Assembly: GCA_902567765.1 (NCBI GenBank)
Contig: CACFNI010000001.1
Span: 72,247 to 136,246 of the forward strand
DNA length: 64,000 bases
Direction: 5' to 3'
DNA from: an uncultured Pelagibacteraceae bacterium
GTDB taxonomy: Bacteria > Pseudomonadota > Alphaproteobacteria > Pelagibacterales > Pelagibacteraceae
Part shown: positions 20,890 to 31,527 of the stretch, one piece after another
Layout of the letters: each line of letters begins with the position of its first letter
Position numbering within the stretch: position 1 is the first letter of the stretch
The notes under the pieces: model-generated
The model's database searches: none
The model's input: only the letters and a program-made list of their open reading frames with translations
What the model was told of the DNA's origin: nothing
Program-made: the position numbers and the translations under genes

Positions 20890-21702
20890 TTATTTTTTTA
20901 TTTTACAGAATATATCAACATATTTCTTATTTTTATTGGAAATTTCTATAATTTTTTTTGCTTCTTCAAAGTTTTTTTTTTCCATAATTATATCGCCATA
21001 GTTATTTAGAATTGTCCATTCTTCATATCCAAGCGTATTTAGTTTATCCAATAAGAGCTTATATCCATCATAATTCTCTGACATAAACTCAAAAAATAAG
21101 TATGGTTTATATTTTTCAATATTTTTAATTCCAGACAATAAAACATTATGATCATAACCATCTACATCAACTTTAATTAAACCAATATTCTCAATGTTGT
21201 TCACAGAAATTATTTCATCTAATGCTTTTGATTTAAGACCGTTTTTATTTATTATTAAAGATTTGGTTCCGGTATCCGTACTCGTTAAATTTCCAACTAA
21301 TTCGTGCCCCACAAGCTCTTTTATTATATAAACTCTATCTTTAAATTTTGTAAAATTTTCCTCTTTATTTTTTTTTAAATATTTAAAGAAATAATCATCA
21401 GCTTCAATTGAATAGTATTTTAATTCAGAATTATTTTTCAGAAAACGTGCCAGTGTATCTCCTACATTTGCTCCAATATCAATTACGCTTTTATTAATTT
21501 CCATTTTTTCTACAATCTTAGAAATAAAGTGATCATATTTTGGATATAATTGATCGTACAAAGATAAAAGATGGCCCGGAGGTAAAAAAATTTTTTGATT
21601 ATTAATATAAATTATCTGATCTTTATTTAGAAAAATTCTTAATTTTCTTAAAAGTTTGTAATTGAAATAAAAAATTATTTTTCTAATTTTATTATATACC
21701 AT
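20890..21702 (-). CDS. FkbM-family methyltransferase
   Basis: 270 aa. SVIDIGANVGDTLARFLKNN (about residues 93-112) is the SAM-binding motif, and LIKVDVDGYDHNVLLSGIKN is the signature FkbM IDxxGxExxVL-like block. Such enzymes O-methylate sugars or peptides. It converges on the GT2 gene with a 2-nt gap. A sugar O-methylation role is inferred from context. Confidence 0.85.
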   Translation of the reverse strand: MVYNKIRKIIFYFNYKLLRKLRIFLNKDQIIYINNQKIFLPPGHLLSLYDQLYPKYDHFISKIVEKMEINKSVIDIGANVGDTLARFLKNNSELKYYSIEADDYFFKYLKKNKEENFTKFKDRVYIIKELVGHELVGNLTSTDTGTKSLIINKNGLKSKALDEIISVNNIENIGLIKVDVDGYDHNVLLSGIKNIEKYKPYLFFEFMSENYDGYKLLLDKLNTLGYEEWTILNNYGDIIMEKKNFEEAKKIIEISNKNKKYVDIFCKIKK

Positions 21703-21717
21703 ATTATTAATACTAAA

Positions 21718-22161
21718 TTACCATTTAATTAAATAATTAATTTCATATTTTGAAATTACTTTTTTAAGTCTATTTAAATCAAGAGAACAATCTTTATATC
21801 CTTCAATTATTGTATGCAAATACGAAGAATTAGGTTTTTGTAAATAAAATTTTTTTTGAACGTAGACTAAAACTTTTTTATTCCTGATTCTTAAATATTC
21901 CTTTTGATAATAATTGTATTCAACTCCCTCATACCCATCTAATATCTCTTCGTCTTCTTTATTAATGTTCCATAAGGCTCCTGAAACTATAGAGTTCTTG
22001 TATTTAATAATATTTGCATGTCCATAAACAGACTTATTTGTTTTATGGCTAAAACATAATTTATAACCTTTTAAGTTATAACTTTTGATATATTTCGAAC
22101 CAAAACATCTATTTGCCATTTGTTTATGATTTAAATTACTTCCGTAAGCAAAATATAGCAT
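21718..22161 (-). CDS. gamma-glutamylcyclotransferase-like (AIG2 fold) protein
   Basis: 147 aa. The N-terminal MLYFAYGSNL motif and the Glu-containing segment EDEEILDGYEGVEYNYYQKE fit the GGCT/AIG2 fold, whose enzymes cyclise gamma-glutamyl amines to 5-oxoproline. The exact substrate cannot be read. Its ATG overlaps the stop of the cinA-like gene by one base. Confidence 0.78.
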   Translation of the reverse strand: MLYFAYGSNLNHKQMANRCFGSKYIKSYNLKGYKLCFSHKTNKSVYGHANIIKYKNSIVSGALWNINKEDEEILDGYEGVEYNYYQKEYLRIRNKKVLVYVQKKFYLQKPNSSYLHTIIEGYKDCSLDLNRLKKVISKYEINYLIKW

Positions 22162-22919
22162 TAATTCTTTTCTTCTAATTCAATTTTTTTTTCATTAACG
22201 AATTTTAATATTTCTAAATTACATTTATCAATTTTTTTTTGATCAACACATCTTAAAACTATGGCAACACCAAGTTTACCAGCTTTAAAAAATGGATAAC
22301 TACCAATTTCAACTTCTTTATTATTTTCTTGAACTTCTTTAAGTGATTTTGCTATTTCGCTCTCAACAGTTCTTAAATTAATAGTCTTACTTAAAATTGG
22401 ATTTCCACCAGTTAAATTATGTGAAATTCCTGCAAGCATTGATTTTAGTATTGATGGAACGCCTGGTAAGCAAAAAACATTTTCAACATAAAAGCCAGGT
22501 GCACCACTTGTTGGATTTAAAATTAACTTAGCTTCTAAAGGCATATGAGCCATTTTTTGTCTACCCTTGTTAAACTCGCCAGGTTTATAATATTTTTCTA
22601 AAACTGACATTGCTTCTTTGTGTGGCCCATAAGTGAGTCCAAATGCCTTTGAAATTGACTCAGCAGTTATATCATCATGTGTTGGACCTATTCCACCAGT
22701 TGTAAAAATGTAATTATATTTTTTTCTTAATTCGTTAACTGTTTTAATTATTGTTTCCTCTATGTCAGGTATAATTCTTACTTCTTGTAATTTGATGCCT
22801 AATGAATTCAACCAAAGAGATAATGTTCCGGTATTTGTATCTTGAGTTCTTCCTGATAAAATTTCGTTACCAATTATAATAATACCTGCTAAAATTTCTT
22901 TTTTATTAGTCATTATCAA
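22161..22919 (-). CDS. CinA-like molybdopterin-binding domain protein
   Basis: 252 aa with the MoCF/MoaB-like fold of the CinA N-terminal domain: GNEILSGRTQDTNTGTLSLW, TTGGIGPTHDDITAESISKA and CLPGVPSILKSML. The C-terminal deamidase (PncC) domain of full CinA is absent. Members of this short form are often annotated as competence/damage-inducible proteins. The CinA N-domain acts as an ADP-ribose pyrophosphatase in some species. Two close starts (22919 and 22913) are possible. Confidence 0.82.
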   Translation of the reverse strand: MIMTNKKEILAGIIIIGNEILSGRTQDTNTGTLSLWLNSLGIKLQEVRIIPDIEETIIKTVNELRKKYNYIFTTGGIGPTHDDITAESISKAFGLTYGPHKEAMSVLEKYYKPGEFNKGRQKMAHMPLEAKLILNPTSGAPGFYVENVFCLPGVPSILKSMLAGISHNLTGGNPILSKTINLRTVESEIAKSLKEVQENNKEVEIGSYPFFKAGKLGVAIVLRCVDQKKIDKCNLEILKFVNEKKIELEEKN

Positions 22920-22934
22920 TATAAATAAATTAAA

Positions 22935-23621
22935 ATGAAATTTACCAGTAGTTTAATTAAAGGCAAATTAATCAAGCGGTATAAAAGATTTTTTGTTGAT
23001 ATAAAAGTAAATAATTCAATCATAACAGCACATTGTCCTAATACAGGCTCAATGATGGGATTGTTAGATCAAGGAAATAAAGTATGGGTCACGAAAAATG
23101 ATGATCCTAAAAGAAAATTAAAATTTACTTTAGAAATGATCGAGACAAATAAAAAAATTATAGGAGTAAATACGCATAGAGCTAACAGGATTGTTCAGCA
23201 TGGTTTAGAAAATAAACTTATTAAAGAATTTAGAACTATCAAAAAAATTCAACCAGAATTTAAATATACTAACGATACGAGATTTGATTTTCTTTGTGAT
23301 AAAAATATAATTGAAGTTAAAAATGTAACCTTATTTAGATCTGAAGATTTAGCTGAATTTCCCGATGCGGTTACATCAAGAGGTTCAAAACACCTGATAA
23401 AACTTACTAATTCAATTAAGAACAATTATAATCCTTACGTCTTATTTTTAACTCAAATTCAAGGTATAAGTAATTTTAAAATAGCAAAAGATATTGATAA
23501 AATTTATTATCAAAATTACAAAATTGCAAAAAAAGCAGGTGTAAAATTTATTGCTTATAGATGTGTTTTAAATTCTAAAGAAATTAAAATTGAAAAAAAA
23601 ATAAATATAATTGATGAATAA
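22935..23621 (+). CDS. sfsA: SfsA family sugar-fermentation-stimulation protein / nuclease-like
   Basis: 228 aa, normal SfsA length. It has an N-terminal OB-like region (HCPNTGSMMGLLDQGNKVWV, about residues 34-53) and a PD-(D/E)xK-like core (TRFDFLCDKNIIEVKNVTLF). The biological role is poorly defined across bacteria. It overlaps the following map gene by a few bases, a common SfsA-map pairing. Confidence 0.9.
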   Translation: MKFTSSLIKGKLIKRYKRFFVDIKVNNSIITAHCPNTGSMMGLLDQGNKVWVTKNDDPKRKLKFTLEMIETNKKIIGVNTHRANRIVQHGLENKLIKEFRTIKKIQPEFKYTNDTRFDFLCDKNIIEVKNVTLFRSEDLAEFPDAVTSRGSKHLIKLTNSIKNNYNPYVLFLTQIQGISNFKIAKDIDKIYYQNYKIAKKAGVKFIAYRCVLNSKEIKIEKKINIIDE

Positions 23622-24381
23622 TTATAAAGAAAAATTTGAAAAAATGAGAGTTGCTGGTAGCCTTGCTGCCAAAACTCTTGATATGTTAACTGAAAATATT
23701 AAACCAGGTATTTCTACTGACAAGATTGATGAACTTGGTTATGAATTTATAAAAGATAATGGTGGATATTCTGCGCCATTATTTTATCGTGGTTATAAAA
23801 AATCATTATGCACATCCTTAAATCATGTTGTTTGTCATGGTATTCCATCAGATAGAATTTTAAACGATGGAGATGTTATAAATGTAGATGTCACAGCTAT
23901 TGTTGATGATCATCACGGAGATACAAGTAGAATGTTCTGTATAGGCAAAACTCCAATAAAAGCAAAAAATTTAATAGATACAACATATGAAGCAATGATG
24001 AGGGCTATAAAAATTTTAAAACCTGGAGTTAAACTTGGTGATATAGGATATGAAATTCAATCTCATGTAGAAGAAAAAGGTTTCTCTGTTGTTAGAGACT
24101 TTTGTGGTCATGGTGTAAGTACTAAGTTTCATGAACCACCTAACATCCTCCATTACGGTAAAAAAGATAGCGGAGCCGAATTAGAGCCTGGTATGACATT
24201 TACTATTGAACCAATGATAAATGCAGGAAAATACGAAACTAAACTACTTCAAGATGGATGGACAGCTGTTACTAAAGATAAATCTTTATCAGCGCAATTT
24301 GAACATACGTTAGGAATTACTGAAAATGGTTATGAAATCTTTACAGAATCTGTTAAAGGTTATTCTAAGCCTCCTTACTGA
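23614..24381 (+). CDS. map: methionine aminopeptidase type I
   Basis: About 255 aa. It removes N-terminal Met from new proteins. Metal ligands are visible in order: Asp in NVDVTAIVDDHHGDTSRMF, His in CGHGVSTKFHEPP, Glu in FTIEPMINAG and Glu in QFEHTLGITENG. I choose ATG at 23614; an in-frame TTG at 23611 also exists. The start overlaps the sfsA stop. Confidence 0.96.
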   Translation: MNNYKEKFEKMRVAGSLAAKTLDMLTENIKPGISTDKIDELGYEFIKDNGGYSAPLFYRGYKKSLCTSLNHVVCHGIPSDRILNDGDVINVDVTAIVDDHHGDTSRMFCIGKTPIKAKNLIDTTYEAMMRAIKILKPGVKLGDIGYEIQSHVEEKGFSVVRDFCGHGVSTKFHEPPNILHYGKKDSGAELEPGMTFTIEPMINAGKYETKLLQDGWTAVTKDKSLSAQFEHTLGITENGYEIFTESVKGYSKPPY

Positions 24382-24387
24382 TAATTA

Positions 24388-25680
24388 ATGATTGAAAGAT
24401 ACTCTAGAAAAATACTTAAAGATATTTGGTCTGAAGAAAACAAATATAAAATTTGGCTAGAAATAGAAATTGCAGCAGCTCAAGCAATGGAGAAACTTGG
24501 ACAAATACCTAAAGGAGTATCTTCAATAGTAAGAAAAAAAGCGAAGATAAACGTAAAAAGAATTCACCAAATAGAAAATCAGGTTAAACATGACGTTATT
24601 GCTTTTTTAACCTCTGTGACAGAAAAAGCTGGAATAAAAGCTAGGTATCTTCATCAAGGAATGACATCTTCAGATGTTTTAGATACAAGTTTTAATATTC
24701 AATTAGTCCAGTCTGGAAAAATAATCCTTAAAGATTTAGATCAACTTCTTAAAGTTTTAAAAAGGCAAGCGAATAAATATAAATTTACACCTTGTATGGG
24801 AAGAAGCCATGGAATTCACGCTGAACCAATTACTTTTGGTTTAAAATTAGCTTCCTTCTATGAGGAATTTAAAAGAAATAGAAAAAGACTAGCTGCTGCA
24901 ATTGATGAAGTTTCGGTTTGTGCAATTTCTGGTGCTGTTGGAACTTTTGCAAACATTAATCCAAATGTTGAAAGGCACGTAGCTAAAAAACTTAATTTGA
25001 AAGTTGAACCAATTTCAACTCAAATTGTCCCAAGAGACCGACATGCTTTCTATTTTTCGATACTAGGTATTATAGCTGGTTCAATTGAAAGAGTTGCTAT
25101 TGAAATAAGACATTTGCAAAGAACAGAGGTCTATGAGTTACAAGAATATTTTTCAAAAAATCAAAAAGGTTCATCTGCTATGCCACATAAAAAAAACCCC
25201 ATCCTCAGCGAAAATTTAACAGGGCTTTCAAGAATTGTAAGAAGTTCGGTGACCCCTGCTCTCGAAAATATAGCTTTATGGCATGAAAGAGATATCTCTC
25301 ACTCTAGTGTAGAAAGAAGCATAGGTCCTGATGCAAACATTACATTAGACTTTGCGTTAGTAAGATTAACAAATATTTTAGATAACATGATTGTTTATCC
25401 AAAAAAAATGTTAAAAAATTTAAATATTACTAAAGGTTTAATTTTTTCTCAGGAACTTATGCTTGAGCTTACAAAAACCGGTCTAAGTAGAGAAAAATCT
25501 TATAAAATGGTTCAAGGTTATGCAAAAAAATGTTTTGCTGAGAATTTGGATTTATTTGATGTTATCCAATCAGACAAATATATAATGAGTAAAATTTCAA
25601 TAAAAAAATTAAGATCTATATTTAGTTACTCTAAACATTTTAAGCATGTAAATTTAATCTTTAGAAGAGTGTTTAAATAA
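24388..25680 (+). CDS. purB: adenylosuccinate lyase
   Basis: 430 aa of the fumarase/aspartase superfamily. It acts twice in purine synthesis (SAICAR to AICAR; adenylosuccinate to AMP). The signature [16 protein letters not shown] lies near residues 262-277. [11 protein letters not shown] and [16 protein letters not shown] are the other conserved active-site segments. It overlaps purC by one base and leads the purB-C-S-Q-L unit. Confidence 0.97.
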   Translation: MIERYSRKILKDIWSEENKYKIWLEIEIAAAQAMEKLGQIPKGVSSIVRKKAKINVKRIHQIENQVKHDVIAFLTSVTEKAGIKARYLHQGMTSSDVLDTSFNIQLVQSGKIILKDLDQLLKVLKRQANKYKFTPCMGRSHGIHAEPITFGLKLASFYEEFKRNRKRLAAAIDEVSVCAISGAVGTFANINPNVERHVAKKLNLKVEPISTQIVPRDRHAFYFSILGIIAGSIERVAIEIRHLQRTEVYELQEYFSKNQKGSSAMPHKKNPILSENLTGLSRIVRSSVTPALENIALWHERDISHSSVERSIGPDANITLDFALVRLTNILDNMIVYPKKMLKNLNITKGLIFSQELMLELTKTGLSREKSYKMVQGYAKKCFAENLDLFDVIQSDKYIMSKISIKKLRSIFSYSKHFKHVNLIFRRVFK

Positions 25681-26468
25681 TGAAAAAAGGTAAAAAAATT
25701 TACGAGGGAAAAGCTAAAATCATATACTCAACGAGTAATAAAAACTTAGCTATACAATATTTTAAAGATGATGCCACAGCTTTCAATAACCAAAAAAAAT
25801 CTAAAATTGATGGTAAGGGTGTTTTAAATAACAGAATATCAGAGCATATTTTAGAAAATTTAAATCAGATAGGTATTAAAACTCACTTAGTTAAAAGATT
25901 AAATATGAGAGAACAAGTTGTAAAAATTGTTGAAATCATTCCGATAGAATTTATTGTAAGAAACATTGCCTCGGGTTCAATTACAAAAAGACTGGGAATT
26001 GAAGATGGTACTGTATTAAAAAATCCTTTGATTGAATATTGTCTCAAGAATGACAAGCTGGGAGATCCATTAATTGCTGAAGAACATATATTTACTTTTG
26101 ATTGGGCAACTAAAAAGGAAATTGAAAAAATAAAAAAAATGATTTTAAGAATTAACGATTTTATGATTGGTATGTTTAGAGGTGTTGGAATAAAACTTGT
26201 AGATTTTAAACTTGAGTTTGGAAGATTAAAAATGAATGGAAAAAGGGATATAATACTTGCAGATGAAATAAGCCCAGATACATGTAGGCTATGGGACGCT
26301 TTGACAGAAAAAAAATTAGATAAAGACAGATTTAGAAAAAATCTTGGAGGTTTAATACCTGCTTATACAGAGGTTGCAAAAAGACTTGGCATTTTACATG
26401 AACAATCAAATGTAGAGAACTCTAATGTTACAAATCTAAGTGCATTTAAAAAGAAATTAAAAAAATGA
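25680..26468 (+). CDS. purC: SAICAR synthetase
   Basis: 262 aa. It joins CAIR and aspartate with ATP. The N-terminal [18 protein letters not shown] and the central [19 protein letters not shown] motifs are diagnostic. [14 protein letters not shown] follows near residue 200. Overlap with purS is 4 nt (ATGA), implying coupled translation. Confidence 0.97.
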   Translation: MKKGKKIYEGKAKIIYSTSNKNLAIQYFKDDATAFNNQKKSKIDGKGVLNNRISEHILENLNQIGIKTHLVKRLNMREQVVKIVEIIPIEFIVRNIASGSITKRLGIEDGTVLKNPLIEYCLKNDKLGDPLIAEEHIFTFDWATKKEIEKIKKMILRINDFMIGMFRGVGIKLVDFKLEFGRLKMNGKRDIILADEISPDTCRLWDALTEKKLDKDRFRKNLGGLIPAYTEVAKRLGILHEQSNVENSNVTNLSAFKKKLKK

Positions 26469-26707
26469 AAATTTCAGCAATAGTTACTTTAAAAAAAGAT
26501 GTTCTAGATCCACAAGGAAAAGTTGTTCAACAAGCATTAAAAGGAATGGGTTTTGATAATGTTAAAGAAATCAGACAAGGAAAATATTTCGAAATTGATG
26601 TTGATGAAAACGATAAAAAAAAGGCAGAGAAAAAAGCAGAAGAAATGTGTAAAAAACTTTTAGCTAATCTTGTAATAGAAGACTTTAAAATTATCGGATC
26701 ACAATAA
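26465..26707 (+). CDS. purS: FGAM synthetase subunit PurS
   Basis: 80 aa. The small bridging subunit that links PurL and PurQ in the three-part FGAM synthetase. The pattern [20 protein letters not shown] and [11 protein letters not shown] is typical. Its presence with short PurL and PurQ shows a Bacillus/alphaproteobacterial-type enzyme and not the fused gammaproteobacterial one. Confidence 0.94.
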   Translation: MKISAIVTLKKDVLDPQGKVVQQALKGMGFDNVKEIRQGKYFEIDVDENDKKKAEKKAEEMCKKLLANLVIEDFKIIGSQ

Positions 26708-26713
26708 AAAATA

Positions 26714-27397
26714 ATGAATTCATCTGTAATTATTTTTCCAGGCTCAAATTGTGATAGAGACATGGCAGTCGCTCTTAAAAAATTTGGCTTCAAAAATAAA
26801 ATGGTCTGGCATAATGATACTGAATTACCTAAAAGTGATCTCGTTGTTTTGCCAGGAGGGTTTTCGTACGGTGATTATTTAAGATGTGGAAGCATGGCTT
26901 CAAAATCTAAAATTATTGATTCAGTTATCAAATTTGCAAAGTCTGGAGGATTGTTGTTAGGTATCTGTAATGGTTTTCAAATTTTGACTGAAACCGAGTT
27001 GCTTCCAGGTGTACTTTTAAAAAATAAATACTCAAAATTTATATGCAAAAACGTATTTGTAAAAATTAATAATTCTGAAAATAAATATTTCAAAAATATT
27101 AAAAAAAATATTTTAGAATTGCATATTGCTCATAATGAGGGAAATTTTTTCTGTTCTAATGATCAAATGAAAGAAATTAATGATAATAATCAAATTGCTG
27201 TTCATTACTGTAGTCAAAATGGTGAAATAGAAGATAGTTTTAATCCAAATGGTGCAATTAAAAATATAGCTGGTTTATTTAATAAAGAAAAAAACATACT
27301 TGGAATGATGCCTCATCCTGAAAGAATGATAGATAATTATTTATCTGGTGAAGATGGTTCAATTTTTTTTCAAAATTTAATAAATAATTTAAAATAA
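26714..27397 (+). CDS. purQ: FGAM synthetase glutaminase subunit
   Basis: A 227-aa class I glutamine amidotransferase that feeds ammonia to PurL. The nucleophile Cys85 is in [11 protein letters not shown], and the His/Glu of the triad is in [11 protein letters not shown] near the C-terminus. The stop overlaps the purL ATG by one base (TAATG). Confidence 0.96.
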   Translation: MNSSVIIFPGSNCDRDMAVALKKFGFKNKMVWHNDTELPKSDLVVLPGGFSYGDYLRCGSMASKSKIIDSVIKFAKSGGLLLGICNGFQILTETELLPGVLLKNKYSKFICKNVFVKINNSENKYFKNIKKNILELHIAHNEGNFFCSNDQMKEINDNNQIAVHYCSQNGEIEDSFNPNGAIKNIAGLFNKEKNILGMMPHPERMIDNYLSGEDGSIFFQNLINNLK

Positions 27398-29589
27398 TGG
27401 AAGTAAACGAAAATATAGCTTTAGAGCATGGTTTAAATAAACCAGAATATAAAAAAATATGTGAGTTGTTAAAAAGAACTCCCAATATAACAGAACTTGG
27501 AATTTTTTCTGCAATGTGGAACGAGCATTGTTCTTATAAATCTTCAAGATTACACTTGAAAAACCTTCCCACTAAAGGAAAAAAAGTAATTCAGGGACCT
27601 GGCGAAAATGCAGGTGTCATAGATATTGGCGACGATGATGCAATCGTATTTAAAATTGAAAGTCATAATCATCCTTCATTTATTGAGCCTTATCAAGGTG
27701 CAGCAACAGGAGTTGGTGGAATAATGAGAGATGTTTTTACTATGGGTGCACGACCTATAGCAAATTTAAATTCTATACACTTTGGTTCTCCTCAACATAA
27801 AAAAACTAAAAATTTACTAAGAGGTGTTGTTCAAGGAATTGGGGGATATGGTAATTGTATTGGTGTACCTACCATCGGAGGACAAACTTCATTTGATGAA
27901 TCTTATAATGGAAATATTCTTGTAAATGCAATGACTCTAGGTTTAGTAAAAAAAAATAAAATTTTTTACTCTAAAGCAGCAGGTGTTAATAAACCTGTTA
28001 TTTATGTAGGTTCAAAAACCGGAAGAGATGGAATTCATGGTGCTAGTATGGCATCAGCTGTTTTTGATGAAAAAATAGAAGAAAAAAAACCTACAGTTCA
28101 AGTTGGCGATCCATTCACGGAAAAACTTTTATTAGAAGCATGTTTAGAATTAATGGAAGGAGATTCAATTATATCTATTCAGGATATGGGTGCCGCTGGT
28201 TTAACTTCATCAAGTATTGAAATGGCCTCAAAAGGAAAATTAGGCATAGAACTCAATCTAAATAAAGTACCGTGTAGAGAAAGCAACATGACTCCCTATG
28301 AAATTATGTTATCAGAAAGTCAAGAAAGAATGCTTATAGTTTTAGAAAATGGCAAAGAAAAAGATGCCAAAAAAATTTTTGATAAATGGAATTTAGATTT
28401 TTCAATAATTGGGAAAACTACAAATTCAAAAAAAATTGAACTCTTTTATGATGATAAAAAAGTTGCAGAAATACCTGTAGATACTTTAGTGGAAAATTCT
28501 CCAATGTATGATCGAAAATGGAAAAAAACTAAATTACCAAAAAAAAATAAATTTAGTAAAGAAAATTTTAAAAATCTAAAAATTGGAAATGTTTTAACTA
28601 AATTATTATCTAATCCCAATATTTGTAATAAAGAATGGATTTGGGAACAATATGACCATACTGTAATGGGGGATACTATACAAAAACCAGGAAGCGACTC
28701 AGGTATTGTCAGAGTTCATGGTACAGATAAAGCAGTAGCTGCAACTGTGGACTCTTCTGCAGTATATTGTTTTGCTCATCCGTTAACTGGTGGAAAACAA
28801 GTTGTTTGTGAAAGTTGGAGAAACTTAATATCCGTCGGCGCAGAGCCTATTGCAATAACTAATTGTCTTAATTTCGGAAATCCAGAAAAAGATACAAATA
28901 TGGGAGAGTTTGTAGAGTGTGTTCAAGGAATAGGTGAAGCAAGTAAATATTTAAATTTTCCTGTTGTTTCAGGAAATGTGTCATTCTACAACGAAACAAA
29001 AGATAAAGGTATTAAGCCTACACCTGCCATAGGTGGTGTGGGACTTATTAAAAATTTCAAAAATATGATAACAATGGATTTCAAAAAAGTTGACAACATA
29101 GTTTTAGTTATTGGTAAAACAGAAGGAAGTTTAGACCAAAGTGTTTTCGCAAGAGAAATATTAAATATAAAAAATGGCCCACCTCCAGAAATAAATCTTT
29201 TCAATGAAAAAAATAATGGTGAAACAGTTCTTAATTTAATCAAAAAAAAATTAATAATGTCTGCGCATGATATATCTCTTGGAGGTATTATGGTTGCTAT
29301 AGCTAAAATGTGTATTAAAGCTAAAAAAGGTATAAAGTTAAAAAAAACAAATCAATTAATAAATCAATTCCAATATTTGTTTTCAGAGGATCAAGGTAGA
29401 TATATAGTGGAAATTGAAAAGGATAAGTTCCAAGAGGTAAAGGAAATGTTAAATAAAAGTTCTGTTCATTATGATGAATTAGGGCATATTTTAGATAAAG
29501 ATATCATTATTGATGACAAGACAAAATTATCAATTGATGATTTAGTAAAATCTAATTACACTTGGTTGAAAGGCTATATGGATAAATAA
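27397..29589 (+). CDS. purL: FGAM synthetase large subunit
   Basis: 730 aa, the small-form PurL. It makes FGAM from FGAR, ATP and ammonia. Two AIRS-like halves are visible: an ATP-binding [20 protein letters not shown] region (about residues 90-110) and [12 protein letters not shown] (about 265), with second-half motifs [20 protein letters not shown] and [15 protein letters not shown]. It ends 2 nt before bolA. Confidence 0.97.
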   Translation: MEVNENIALEHGLNKPEYKKICELLKRTPNITELGIFSAMWNEHCSYKSSRLHLKNLPTKGKKVIQGPGENAGVIDIGDDDAIVFKIESHNHPSFIEPYQGAATGVGGIMRDVFTMGARPIANLNSIHFGSPQHKKTKNLLRGVVQGIGGYGNCIGVPTIGGQTSFDESYNGNILVNAMTLGLVKKNKIFYSKAAGVNKPVIYVGSKTGRDGIHGASMASAVFDEKIEEKKPTVQVGDPFTEKLLLEACLELMEGDSIISIQDMGAAGLTSSSIEMASKGKLGIELNLNKVPCRESNMTPYEIMLSESQERMLIVLENGKEKDAKKIFDKWNLDFSIIGKTTNSKKIELFYDDKKVAEIPVDTLVENSPMYDRKWKKTKLPKKNKFSKENFKNLKIGNVLTKLLSNPNICNKEWIWEQYDHTVMGDTIQKPGSDSGIVRVHGTDKAVAATVDSSAVYCFAHPLTGGKQVVCESWRNLISVGAEPIAITNCLNFGNPEKDTNMGEFVECVQGIGEASKYLNFPVVSGNVSFYNETKDKGIKPTPAIGGVGLIKNFKNMITMDFKKVDNIVLVIGKTEGSLDQSVFAREILNIKNGPPPEINLFNEKNNGETVLNLIKKKLIMSAHDISLGGIMVAIAKMCIKAKKGIKLKKTNQLINQFQYLFSEDQGRYIVEIEKDKFQEVKEMLNKSSVHYDELGHILDKDIIIDDKTKLSIDDLVKSNYTWLKGYMDK

Positions 29590-29591
29590 AA

Positions 29592-29822
29592 ATGGCGATG
29601 GATTTAAAAGAAATTGAAAAGTTTATAAAAGAAGCAATACCTGATGCTTTAGTTGATATTCAAGATTTAGCTGGTGATGGAAATCATTATTCAGCTACAG
29701 TTGTTTCTTCTCAATTTTTTGGTAAAAGTAAAATAGAGCAGCATAAAATGGTTTACGCTTCTCTTAAAGGAAGAATGGGTAATGAACTGCATGCGCTTGC
29801 AATTAAAACAAAGGAAAAATAA
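29592..29822 (+). CDS. BolA family protein
   Basis: 76 aa with the BolA fold: AIPDALVDIQDLAGDGNHYS followed by VVSSQFFGKSKIEQHKMVYA and the C-terminal helix ELHALAIKTKE. These proteins pair with monothiol glutaredoxins around a 2Fe-2S cluster in iron homeostasis. The next gene is such a glutaredoxin with no gap. His residues (HKM) fit the ligand region. Confidence 0.92.
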   Translation: MAMDLKEIEKFIKEAIPDALVDIQDLAGDGNHYSATVVSSQFFGKSKIEQHKMVYASLKGRMGNELHALAIKTKEK

Positions 29823-30155
29823 ATGAATGAAGAAACCAAGAACTTAATACAAAGTAAAATAAATGATAATGAAGTTTGTTTATTTATGAAAGGCACCCCA
29901 GATGCGCCTCAGTGCGGTTTTTCTATGGCTGTTTCAAATATATTAAAAATTCTAGAGGTAAATTTTCAAGGAGTTAATGTTCTTGAAACCCAAGAATTAA
30001 GAGATGGGATTAAACAATTTAGCGACTGGCCTACTATTCCACAACTATATATTAAAAAAGAATTTATCGGAGGTTGCGATATTGTTAAGGAAATGTACGA
30101 AAATGGTGAGCTTAAAAAAAAACTCGAGGAAAGCTCAATTAGTTTTAAGAAGTAA
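29823..30155 (+). CDS. grxD: monothiol glutaredoxin (Grx4 type)
   Basis: 110 aa. The CGFS active site starts at Cys31 (TPDAPQCGFSMAV), and WPTIPQLYIKKEFIGGCDIV binds glutathione. The family carries 2Fe-2S clusters with BolA partners. It follows bolA immediately and converges on rpsD, with 5 nt between the two stops and no visible terminator. Confidence 0.95.
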   Translation: MNEETKNLIQSKINDNEVCLFMKGTPDAPQCGFSMAVSNILKILEVNFQGVNVLETQELRDGIKQFSDWPTIPQLYIKKEFIGGCDIVKEMYENGELKKKLEESSISFKK

Positions 30156-30160
30156 AATTT

Positions 30161-30778
30161 TTATCTAGAATAATATTCAATAACAAGATTTGGTTCCATA
30201 ACAACTGGATATGGAACTTCCTCAAACTTCGGTGTTCTTACAAATTTAACTTTTCTATTTTTTTCATCTACTTGTAAATATTCAGGTACTTCTCTTTCTT
30301 TATTTGCTAAAGCAATATCTATTAATGCTAGCTGTTTAGATTTATCCCTTATTTCAACAGTCTCTTCTTCTTTAAGTTGATAACTTCCAATATTTACTTT
30401 TTTTCCATTAACTCTAACATGGCCATGATTTATTAGTTGTCTTGCACCAAAAATAGTAGTTGAAAATTTTGATCTATAAATAACTGCATCCAATCGTCTT
30501 TCTAATAAACCAATTAGGTTCTCAGCTGTATCGCCCTTTTTCATAATTGCTTTTTTGTAAACATTTCTAAACTGTCTCTCATTCATATTTCCATAATAAG
30601 ATTTTAGTTTTTGTTTAGCCTGTAATTGTGTGCCGTAGTCTGATGGTTTAGATGATTTTGTTTGTCCGTGTTGTCCTGGAGGGTATGCTCTTGTGTTAAA
30701 TGGACTCTTTGGTCTTCCCCAAAGGTTTACTTTTAATCTTCTATCTACTTTGTGTTTAGAATTTAATCTTTTTGTCAT
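30161..30778 (-). CDS. rpsD: 30S ribosomal protein S4
   Basis: 205 aa. It starts [30 protein letters not shown]. The S4 RNA-binding domain lies at about residues 94-155 ([38 protein letters not shown]). It binds 16S rRNA early in 30S assembly. It is monocistronic or the last gene after trmJ's opposite spacer; a 41-nt gap separates it from trmJ downstream on the plus-strand map. Confidence 0.97.
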   Translation of the reverse strand: MTKRLNSKHKVDRRLKVNLWGRPKSPFNTRAYPPGQHGQTKSSKPSDYGTQLQAKQKLKSYYGNMNERQFRNVYKKAIMKKGDTAENLIGLLERRLDAVIYRSKFSTTIFGARQLINHGHVRVNGKKVNIGSYQLKEEETVEIRDKSKQLALIDIALANKEREVPEYLQVDEKNRKVKFVRTPKFEEVPYPVVMEPNLVIEYYSR

Positions 30779-30819
30779 TTAATAAATCGCTTTTATAAAC
30801 TTACTCATGTTTTTGTCAA

Positions 30820-31527
30820 TCAACCTTTTTTTGCAAGATTAGCAAATACACTTGATAAAATGCGAGTTTCTTTTTCGGATAACTCCATTTTATAAAAAAT
30901 ATTTCTTAGATTTTCTAACATTATGGGTTTTTTTTCATTTGGTTTAAAAAAATTTTTACTCTCAAGCTGAGAAATACATAAATTTATCATTGATTGAATA
31001 TCTTTTTTAGATGCAGATTTAACCTTTTGTGATTTTTTAAAGCTTGATCTTTTTAATTTAATTAAACTTGAAACTACTTGTGCCACAATAATTACACTGT
31101 GAGATAAATTAAGTGATTTAAAATTGGGGTTAGTAGGTATTTGCATAGTACAATTTGCATAAACTATTTCACTATTTGATAGCCCTGAAGCCTCTGAGCC
31201 AAACAAAAAGCCAATTTTTTTACTGAAATCAATCTTCGACAGTTCATTTAAGGTAATATGTTTAATATTTTTATTTCTAAACCTAGAGGATGTAGCGATA
31301 ACGTAATCAACATTTTTAATAGCAGACTCTAAACTTTCGTAAACTTTGCAATTTTTTATAATTTCTTTTGCACCTACTGATGTAGCAATAATTTTATCAT
31401 TAGGAAATGTAGGTTTAGGGCTAATTACTACTAACTTATTAAAACTAAAGTTTTTAATAGCTCTAGCGCATGCTCCTATATTTTCAGATAACTGCGGTTT
31501 ATGAAGAATAAAAGATACAGATGACAT
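30820..31527 (-). CDS. TrmJ-like tRNA/rRNA 2'-O-methyltransferase
   Basis: A 235-aa SPOUT enzyme. It has VSFILHKPQLSENIGACARAI (N-terminal motif), GFLFGSEASGLSNSEI (knot motif 2) and FKSLNLSHSVIIVAQVVSSL (knot motif 3). These fit TrmJ, which methylates position 32 of several tRNAs, though a related target is possible. The ATG overlaps the cimA stop by one base. Confidence 0.85.
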   Translation of the reverse strand: MSSVSFILHKPQLSENIGACARAIKNFSFNKLVVISPKPTFPNDKIIATSVGAKEIIKNCKVYESLESAIKNVDYVIATSSRFRNKNIKHITLNELSKIDFSKKIGFLFGSEASGLSNSEIVYANCTMQIPTNPNFKSLNLSHSVIIVAQVVSSLIKLKRSSFKKSQKVKSASKKDIQSMINLCISQLESKNFFKPNEKKPIMLENLRNIFYKMELSEKETRILSSVFANLAKKG